Assembly: GCA_026874595.1 (NCBI GenBank)
Contig: CM049309.1
Location: 45,476,079 to 45,540,078, forward strand
Reading direction: 5' to 3'
Origin: Sipunculus nudus
Taxonomy: Eukaryota; Annelida; Sipuncula; Golfingiida; Sipunculidae
Length of the DNA stretch: 64,000 nucleotides
Shown: one piece after another, positions 50,701 through 61,956 of the stretch
How the letters are laid out: the number at the start of each line of letters is the position of its first letter
How positions within the stretch are numbered: the first letter of the stretch is position 1
Position numbers and translations under genes: made by a program
Notes under the pieces: generated by a model
What the model was told of the DNA's origin: nothing
What the model saw: only the letters and a program-made list of their open reading frames with translations
Database searches by the model: none

Positions 50701-53463
50701 GAAACCGGAGAGACATGAGAACGGAAAATATCAGAAGTCACATCTGGTGTAATCAGTTTATACACCTGATCAAAGATTACGATTACGTACCACATCCGCA
50801 ATTAATAGAATTCATTTCACGGCTTGCACAATTCAGGTCATTGAGTCAAAGAATGAATTAGAAAAAAATCAAGTGGCTTACTTTAAGTGACACAGGTGTG
50901 TGATCTGTTGTATGATAATTATCAGTTTATCCTGGTCCAGGAAAATAAGCCCAAACGTTTTGTTTAAAAAATCATCACTTTTGAAGATTGCATTATATAT
51001 TGAAAATATCAGGGTCACAGTTCACGACTGCCGCGGCCAGAAAACGAGCCGCCCGAAGGCCCAGTCACATATGCAGAAGGACCATTTTAATCAATTCGGC
51101 GACCCACGCCATACACTGACGATCGAAGGCCCAAAAATTGCTTGTATATGTAATCGGCAATTAGCTTGCGATGGTGCGACCGGACGGCACGATCATGAAA
51201 AACCGATTGTTTATACCGTTCGTGCGACTGTCATCAACCGGTAGGCGAATATCCAGTGAATAGCCGGGGATTAATCGGCAGCAATCAAAGACAATTTTGG
51301 CGAGTCATTGCCCACATTCGCACGATGCTCGCCGACTTGTTCAAGGTCATTTCTATGTGTTAAATATATAGGGAGACCGAGTCAGACCAGACAAATCTCT
51401 CATTATTCTACAAGCTGCATCACATCAGGTTCCAACCCAGCTCAAAGGCTACAGTTGTTGCGTCATGAGAAGATGATGATAATGATAATGATGATGATGC
51501 ATAATGACTTTCCTTCCGCCCAACATGAGAAGAAGAGTCTTTAGTGGAGGAGGCCATAGCTGCTGAGTAAACTGGAGTTTTACGAGACTGAGCTGAAAAG
51601 GGAGTCCCAACAGAGACCTGTAGCGTTTATCAATGGCATACGACCCTCGGGGAATTTTCTGGATTTATGTCAAATTCCTCATTATTTATGTCAAACTCCT
51701 CATGATTTATGTCAATTTCCTCATGATTTATGTCAATTTACTGTGAATTTATGGAATAAATTCATCTGGATTTGAGGAAAATTCCTCTGGATGTATGGAA
51801 AATTCCTCTGAATTTATGGAAAATATTGAAAATAAACCAGGGTCAGAATACTAGCCATTCCCGACACCTAAATGACCAACTAGGCTACTGAGGCGCATGT
51901 GGCCACAGAAAAGATTCAGTGCCACCGTATAACTGGCATATTAAATAAATTTTTATTGTATGGAATATTATATTTTAATCATACATCATGTAAAACAAAT
52001 AAAGCCTTGTTTATCATTTGATGTCCTTCATTACTTTAATTTTTAAGACATATCAGTAACAGAGTAAACTCACTTTTCTTTCTTCCGTCGTGATGGCCAG
52101 AGAGGACGCGATGATAAAATCTGTCAGATTCATCATACTCTGAAAATAAGGATTTAAACGGTAAAAATGAATAAATCAGAGTTTACAAGGTTTTACATTA
52201 CAGTACATATATTTAAATATGCCATGTCCCTGTTATGATTATCTAATGATTCAGCATGTGAACCGACTAATTCTCCGATTCCAACCTAGACACACTGGTA
52301 CACTTCCTCCCACTTCCTGTCCGTCATCGCAAATTTATGTATTCTTACACAATAGCGCAAAGTGTGTGTGGTAAAATAACATATGTGCTGGCATGAAGTT
52401 AAGGAAGTTGCCACTCTATGGTGCTTACGTTCAGTGAGGAATTAGTACCAATATCATTTTACTCGTTCTTAAGTAAATTCATGTTATTTCTGGTATATGG
52501 CAGGGTGGTCACCTCTTGGAGGAATAATGACATATTTATAAGATTTCCGAGTAAATAAGGTGGCGTGGCTACAGAGGAACTTTCGGAACAGGGGTTGAGT
52601 GACACCACCATCAGTTATTATATAGAAAAAAAATACTGAAGAACGTCTGACAAAGATTAGGTAGAGCAAAAACCGCAATGTGGAACAGATAAATATCTAA
52701 TGATGTCCAGGTTTTATAATGCCCTCTGTCACTGCTGTTTGTGTTTTTTATTCATACCTTGAGAGTTGACCAGGAGCCTCCTTCAGCCACAAAACGATCC
52801 TGGTAATCTTGTATGTCTACCAGAATCTCCGACATAAGCTTGAGGTCTCCTGCGATAGGTATCATGTCCTGAACCAGCTCTACGAAGAATTCTAACTTCT
52901 CTAGCAGTCTGTGGGGCGCTATGTGCTGGTAGCCCAGCCTTAGCTTCTGCAGCTGAAACATACGAGCACGGTTTTCATGATTTTCAGATGTTAATCAAAG
53001 TGTTCATCACGTTGAGCGTGTTCAAAGCGTGTTCGAAGACTGGGCCGTTGTAGAGATTTGCTGATTATCATTTTCATGTATTAAAGACTCATTCGTTCCC
53101 AGACAGCTTATTATCATTTGCATGGATTATCCTGTACGATGGTTTGTTATATGTTTGTTTTACATGCTTGGATATATCAGTGGAATCATGGCATGTATTT
53201 AGGATCTATGGATTTCGCATAACAAACAGCAGACTGGATTCGTAATGCTTACCTTCTTAAGCTTAGGCTACACTATTAAGGCTGGTTTTATTATCATTTT
53301 ATGGAGAATTATATATTTATTTGAATATATTTTGTACCTACAATATTATGGATTTATTTATGTTCAGTTTTTTTTTTAAATTAACCTATATCTAGCTGCA
53401 GAAAAACAGAGATCAAAAAGCAATTGTACACTTATATTAAATGTATATGAACATACTTGTATA

Positions 53464-53506
<43 letters not shown>

Positions 53507-56500
53507 TTATATATTATTGTAGTAAACAGTCTTTTGCTGTTGTGTATGCTTGATTGTGTAGCAAAATGAGCATGACCGAGACTAATAGTAGAAGCCTTTC
53601 TTAACAGAAACAAGTAACAGGCATCGAATGTGACAAAAACAAAGAGAGAACAAACAAGACAAATAAGTCATGTAGTGGCTTTTTTTCGAAAAACAATATC
53701 ATTCTCGCCTAGTTATTGCGGTATTAACTATTGGTTTCCTCGGAAGGTAAGCACTCACCGCCATGTTTATCCTGCTTAGGTCGTATGTTGTACACTGTGA
53801 TAAGTTTGGTCTGTCCCACTGGCAGTGAGAAGTCTCTTCGAAACACAGACATTTTCTTTTAGCAATACCTAGTGGCGCAGAAAATAAATTACAAATATAA
53901 CCCTCCTGGCATTTCTAGATTACGATCTACATCAATATTTTGAGGCTGTAACTATACAAGAAATGTATATTTTGGTGTAATTAAATACGAACAAAAATAA
54001 ACCTGAAAAAGACTGATCTTAATGAAGATTATATATAGCGTGACAAATAATGCTCCTTTTTCTTTTTGCCTAACTCTTTCCAACTTTTGATTTTTGTTAC
54101 ATCATGTTTCTTTTTATGAAACATATTCCAACTTTAAATTGTTATAAATATGCCATTGCTGGTGGTTTAATAATGTATTACTAATGTAACATGAAATAGT
54201 AAGGCATTATATGGCAAAATAAATGCGTTTTAACACGAAAACTGAGAATTCTACTTAGCAGGTTTTAATCATGTTCTTTTCATTGCAGATTAATATTCCA
54301 TGCTTGCAATTTTAAAAAAATGTCAACAAAACATCATATAAGTGTTAAAACAAGCACGGAAAACAAACGTACAATTTTTGATAATCAAGGCTCTTTGTGT
54401 CACATGAGAGAAAGGGAAAAAGAAAATTGAATGTAGAAAGGTAAAACCGGAGAATAATTATGGACACGTATCATGCATATGAAAGAAGAAACAAATCAGG
54501 ATTGGTACCAGGTTTAAAATGTCGAAAAAGGTAAAAAAAAACAAGAAAACTGATGGTATGTGCATGATAAGTGAAAACATTGAAACAATGAACTAGCTTA
54601 TCAAATATCTATGGCTCATCAAATAACCAGAACGTTTTTGTTTTTCCCAGGTTGGCTTATTTTGATATCCATTATTTTGGTCAATGTGTATTTACCTGCT
54701 CTGATTTCGTAAACCAACATATAAATAAGGAGAAAATAGAATTTATGGAAAACCATACAGCTAGAGCTGGATCTTAACAACACCTTTTAAATCATCGCTT
54801 CGACTCTATTTACATTTCTACGGAGACGGGAAAATCTATCTAACGATTTTTTCTATCAATCGATTAATTTAAAAATTTGGTGCTGCAAAATGAAATATAC
54901 ATTCTTTACTCTACTCCATACATTCATTCTGCAATATCTGGGCCTAAATGTCCCAACCAATAAGAGCTTGATTTACAAAAATCCATATACACAAAAGAGT
55001 GAATACAACGTGACCATGTGGCTCATAAAAATGTTGATATAAACAAAACAAGCAGCCTGTGAGCGGTGATTTCCGCGTTTTCTGGCCTTTTTTTTATAAA
55101 ACTTCAAGGGGTTACCTTTAATTTATAAAGGTCAGTTAGGTGATTGGGCCACTTTAAAGAAACCATCAAGATATGCTTCCGTGATAACGTCAGACCGATT
55201 ATAAAGCCGATTCTTGTGCCTACAGTTGGGGCAATTAAATACAAATCTTTGTGGGACATATAAAAAGGGCCTTTTATAATAATGGTTGAAACATCAAACA
55301 AATATGTATACATGTATATACGGTGGAAGCGATGAGACAGAGCAGACCACCTAAAGGAATCAGTATTGTCAAGTCCCCTTTATCTTAATCAGTCCAACAG
55401 TTATTTAAAATTTATAGAAGTTCCGATAAAGTATTCATTAATTTAAATTTGAAAGTGTGACGTTTCTGATGTTATACATGTTTTTTTTTTAAAAAAAACT
55501 CATTTTCAGCTACATGACAATATCTTAAAACATTTCTCTCTTTTTCCTCTTCTGTGTGACCTTCTTGTTGGAATAAAAAAAAATAATTATTTCAATTAAT
55601 CAAAATTTAAAATTTCAGTTTAAGGGTAGAAAGAAACATGATCGAGGAAAAAAAAATTGTCATGAAGTTTAATATTAGTCAATTAAAAAGTGACTTACTG
55701 TTACTGGGTGCTTAAAATAGCGTACCTTCTATTTTTTTATTTTGTTTTAATTTAAAATGTTAGAAATCATGTAAGAATTAGTGTGTACCATCTGAAAGAT
55801 TACTGTACTGGGTTTTGAATATTGTATACTTTTAATATTAATAGTAACCATGCTTGGATTAATATAATATTTAGGGGTATTTGACGAAACCTTATATCTC
55901 ACCTTATATCAATACCGTCCCCTATTGTATTAATCAGTAAATGTGAAATTTCAAATATATTGTTTTAATATCCTCACAGCAAAAATGTGTATAGCTGTCA
56001 AACTCTGTTGCAACCTATGAAACAAAGGGTGCGCATATTCCCTAGCACATATATCATTTTGAATTAAACATACAAAACAAGCAGAGGAGCGAGACTCACG
56101 CACACAACATCTAAATGAAGCCAAACCATTACACTGCCAAGATATATATGATATCGGCTGGGAGTGGTGCGCATTCAAACATTGCAGGGTATGAACCCGT
56201 GTTTTACGTCCGAACAGAAAGAGATGTCTCATTATTTCATTCATGGAAATATTCAAGGATATATTGTAAATCATGTATATTTTGGCATAAGTATTACCTT
56301 TTTTTGCGTTGAAAGAATTACCATATAAAAGATAAAGAAGTTGAGTTATTCAAATAACCAATGCAATGCATCAATATTTCAAAGTCCTCAAGAGAAAGAA
56401 GTCTTGGAACTTAAGTTAGCTACCAAGAGTATCTACTTAATCATTAAAGACTACGTTGTGTACCTCTTGCCCTTTATCACGTGTATTCATTTGGTGGTCA

Positions 56501-59500
56501 GGACATTATTCAGGGCAGTAGATAATGTCTCTTGATATTGAAAGGGTGCTTAAAATATCTCATAAATCACTGTTATACAATAATTTGTAAGAGGTATTCC
56601 GTTGAAAAGTTTGAAAAAGAAACGGGAAGTGGCGATGTTCCAAGTATATTTTGTTTTTTCTCGGGTCACCCAAACAACACTCCACCAGACAATATGCAAG
56701 AATTAAGCAACAGGTGCATGGGATTCCATAAAAACAGGATGTGCTTCTGAGCAAGACACATAAGACTACATCAAATTTCAAAGGTCTTGTGGTTAAATCA
56801 CTTTCGTGGCTTTCTCTGGGTTTAAAGATCATTCAGGATGCAAAACGTGTATTTTGCACTATTATAATTCGTTAAATTGATAATGATTTATCTGTATCAT
56901 TACGTTTTCCCGAGGTCATATGTCAGGCTTATAGGTTTCTACATGAAAGCCACGGAAATGGCCCACACCACTGTGTAATACCTCTTTGTTGCATGAATAG
57001 TTTACAAGCGTGGGTGAGGCATTCTCTCCTAATAGACTCTGAAGGACAAACGGTCAAATTATTACAACTCTGACAATAATTTTATCATATATTTATTTAT
57101 GTGTGTGTTATAATACAAAATTTACACATACATCATGAACACGATGTGCAGAACGAGAAGCGATCGCGGGGGGGGGGGGGGCAAAAAAATCATGACAAAG
57201 TTTACAATACTATTACAGATATAATCAATCATAGAAAATATTTAACTCGCGGAAACTCAGTTCCCGCCTACACTGCTATATCATCCTGTGAAGTTGCACA
57301 AATGGTTGTTCTTCTGTTGTGGAAGAATACATGGTGAAGGGGGTTTTCCTTAAAAGAAAACAGCTAGAAATAGACTAATAAACGCCCTATATACACTGAA
57401 GAACAGCGCCGGATATATATAAAAAACTTCACGACTGGAGACCAAACTTGTAGGCCTTCGTATCGTATTTCCACATATACGTTGCGATATAGGAATTTAG
57501 CCAAATCTCAGGATTTTGTGTCGTATCCTGCATCGTATCGTATCGTATCCAGATTTCGTAACGTGAACGCGCGGCTGTAGCAGGAAGGAAAATTTCATGG
57601 GAATCACATAATCTGACTGACTTCATCTAACTGGTCAATGTTTAACTGATGGGAATGCGTTCGCTCGTCTCATCAGCACACACAGTTTACGAAAATAAAA
57701 CACTGACCGTCAAACAGATGCGTCGGGCACTTCTGGGCATCGGTTGCGTTTGCAGGTGTAACACCCCATGTGATGCCACTGTGGTTAGCTGGTTGACAAA
57801 ACTTAGTTCTGTCTCTCTCATCTATGGAGCCTGGAAAACATTCAGCATTCAGCCATATATATATATATCTTGATTTTCAGCCTGAATTCCCACAAATCTA
57901 TTCTTATAGGCCAAGGAAGGGATGAGCAGATCGGGGATAAAGTTACACTTGGGGTGCCTGGTATTTCACTTGATTGATCTGCATTTAAACTTTATATTCT
58001 GCCTCTTGCCTGGTTGGTTGAAGAAGTGCTTTGATTTAGAAGCTCTCCTTACTTTAAACACAACTACACAACAATACTTTATTTTTCTTATCTATGTTGT
58101 TTGAAATAAATAAAAACAACAACATTTCCAGAATTATTGATTTCTTATCTATGTTACATATTATAAATAAAAACAACATAAATGCCTTCATTTATATACC
58201 CTTTTAGTGATGTACAATAGACACCAAAGTCATCACTTGAATTAGTTGTTCGTGCCAGGCATTGACTATATTTTCTGTTTCCGAACACCACTGCGGGGTG
58301 CCACGGTCACGTGACCGGATATTCATCTTGGGTGGTAGATAGGCCTATAGTAATTATGAACTTCTGTTTAATAATGTCTTGTTTCCGGGCATAATATCAT
58401 GCTCTTACAGCAACAAGTGTGAGGACTGACGCTCGGTGTTAATGATGAAGCATTTATAAAACGGGGAGTCTTATTTCTCTATCAAGAAGCTGAGTCGCAT
58501 GAGGAATCTCTTTATAAAGACCAAAATAAATGCCATCCGGAAAAAGCACGCGTTGTAATACAATGACGTTAATATCACAGGTTTTCATGTCCACATATCA
58601 TGACGACTGCGGTTTCTTTTCAATGAAAGACATTCAAAGAGAGCGATTCACCTTCAGAATTTGTTACACCTACTGATTGACACAGCAAAGATATGTCTTA
58701 TTTAATGTGCAGTATGTCAACTCACCGGGCTCTGTGTTCTTTCAATATGACTAAGAAAATATTCATATTGTTTCATAAAAAAATAAAACAGCTGAATCTT
58801 AAAATTGTCATTGAGAGCGAGGAGACACATGCTTACATATAACTGATTACTTATATTTTTAGACGCTATATTTTCATTTTGATTAGAATGTGAGAATACA
58901 TCTGAAGGTTCAGTGCCTGGCAGGGGTCGTAATAATGTGAACACTTAGATGTTTCCACCTTTGCAGCTTATCAGTACTAACAAACATAACACAAAAACGA
59001 AATATTTTCGCGTATAACAGTAACCTTGACACTCGGAACTCCTCGGCCGAATTCGTATTCTAACCGAGAATACTCGAAGATGAGGCGAGTGTAACTTTGA
59101 AATCCCCAGCTGCGCTGGAGCAGCGGTGACCTTCACGATTGGCATATAGAGCAGCGGGCCATAATAGAACCGATTGATATGATGGTATGCATCTTAAGTA
59201 GAAATTTAGAGGTATTTTTTTTATGCGAAAAGGCAAACCTGTATTAATGCCTATTCGTTGGAAATTTGAAAAGTTTAAAGTATTAAGATCCCCGCTTGGA
59301 ATATTTAGTCTCAAGTTACTGATTCAATCAACATACTCTGCATGCAACTTACCATTTCTTTTTGTCATATGATTTCTTATATCGACACTCTTTCATATAT
59401 TTTATTCTTCATCATGCATTTCAACTTTAAACAATATGGAATTAATACTGTATCACAGATGATGGGTATCCTCAACTACAACTTATGTGCTACGTGAAAC

Positions 59501-61661
59501 CACAATATATACGGCATCACATTACTATGAAAACTTATTTATATTTAACTATGAACTCGGTAACTTGATCGTTTTAATTTTCATAACCTCCACCGAGGAA
59601 GTTATGTTTTCGCAAGAGTTGGTGTGTTTGTTTGTTTGCCTGGTATCAACATTACTCAAACAGTTATTTAGTGATTTTGGTGGATTTTTTTATGATAGCT
59701 CAGCAATTATACAAACGACAAATGATTTTTGGGTTCATCCGCATAAACATCTGGATCCAGGATTTTTAAAAGGAAAAAATGCTGCATTTCTCACAATGCC
59801 ATATGTGGCTAATGAGCAGCCTTGTTAAGTTTGTTGCCACTAGATGGCGCTCGGTGTCATAACGCTATAACGTTCAGTGGTTGACCTGCTGTGTTTATCA
59901 CACATTTTTGGCAATGCCATATGGGGATAATGAATAATATTATTGGCGGAGGTCTGCGCTCTCTAAATGCTTTTTCTATTTCAGTTTCAATTCAATTTAA
60001 AGAACGATAATGATACAATTGACTGAATTCTTGATCTTTCGCACAGATTACTCGTGTATCTTACCTGGGTGCACGGCTACTCTGACTGATGCGCGCGCCT
60101 TCCCGCTTGCCCCTTCTACTTCACACGTGTATGTTGCACTCTCCTGTACGTGATTCAGTGTTAACTTACTTCCGGTCACGGCAAGGGGTTCCATGACGAT
60201 ATGCGGGCCTGGAATCAACCTATCATCGCCCAAGTACCACCGATATACGAAGTTTGATTGGACATCCTGGCGCGTCATACAAATGACAGAAACTTTGCTG
60301 TTTCTCTTGGTGGTGATTGCCAATGGTTTTATATTAATAAGTGGCTTGGATACAATATTCACGTATATTTTACTGCTGTCCTGGAATATCCCGTCAGTCG
60401 CAACACACGTAAATGTTCCTGGAAAAGAGAGTACGCCACACCTACCACCTGGTTGTATATTATTCGATTTTACACTGTTTCGTATTATAAAGTATGTAAT
60501 ATAATAAAGATACAGTTCGATCCAAACTGAGTAAGTATTTGTTGGCTGCAATTCTTAATTTACAGGTTTAATAAAACGTTGAAATATGTGCATTACTAAA
60601 TTCTGATCTTGTACAAGGGATGATCACTGGTGGATTTTAAGTGATGATGTGAAAGAAGTACAAACACGCACCTGCACGTTGTTAACATGCAATATTAAAA
60701 ATTGAATTTTTAATATCATAAAAATTACACAGAAAACTTTAAATAATTAATAATGAGAAATTTAATTCAAAAATGCGTGACGAAAATGGATAAATAACGT
60801 TTTTCATATAGGTTTTAATACAGTTATTTAACCGAACATTGTTCACGAATATATTATTAAATGCTGAAACCTTCATCCATTGGATGTGCATGGTACATGG
60901 ACAAGGCTGAATATTGCTTTCCGTTGCGGCCATGTTGCCGGTCAGTCCACATCTCTCTGACAGACTTGGAGACCGATACCGGGTGGTTGTTATGGAGCCA
61001 CGTGAACTCTGTATCCACGGATCCTGTGGTTTCACATGACAGAGCGAACAGGGTCCCCTCGTATATCGGTCCTTCATCCCAAACCTGTATAGTCGTTCCA
61101 TACACACCTGCAAAGATACGACTGGTATTTAATATTAACATATATATATGATGGTTTATAATTTTAAACAATGATATATTAACTAAATTATATTTAAATA
61201 AAATAAATATATGTAATACAATTATGGATTGAATAAATTGCCTGTAAACCAAATTGCCTGAATCTGCAAAATAATTTAACAGGAGAGATTTTTACATTTT
61301 GTAAAAATGAAGTCGCATTTTTTAAGGTGCTGGAATCCGTTGACAATTTTTAGCTACATAACAATGTTCTTGCCAGATAATTAGCCTTTCTATCGAAATT
61401 CGGACACATTAGCTAAATTAAATAAAAAAAAAAGATGTGCTATACCTGAACTCGTGAGTAAAGTATGGTTTCTATCTGTGGTTGTCAGGCTGCATGACGT
61501 CAGACGTTGGGTGAATTTCTTAATGATAATATCCGCTTGTCCCTTCTCTGACTGCTTTGCTCGGAATGATAACATTAACTTGTGGTTGGTATGCTTGCTG
61601 AAATATCAATAATATTACATATCGGCAGAGGGCATCAATGGTTAGGGTTACTCCATCGTCT

Positions 61662-61736
<75 letters not shown>

Positions 61737-61901
61737 CTTAATATGATTTATAGACTTATTTATAATTTATATGACGTATATAATTTATTCATAATTTTAT
61801 TTATAGTGAAACTACTTAATTTATAAACTTATTTAAAATGTATATAATATAATTATAATATATATTATACATTATATATTTTATTTAATCTTTTATTAGC
61901 A

Positions 61902-61956
<55 letters not shown>

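Noticed and set aside
50900-51244. 114-codon plus-strand frame
   Set aside because: No recognisable domain, no splice or start context, and the GC-rich motif repetition points to a degenerate element.
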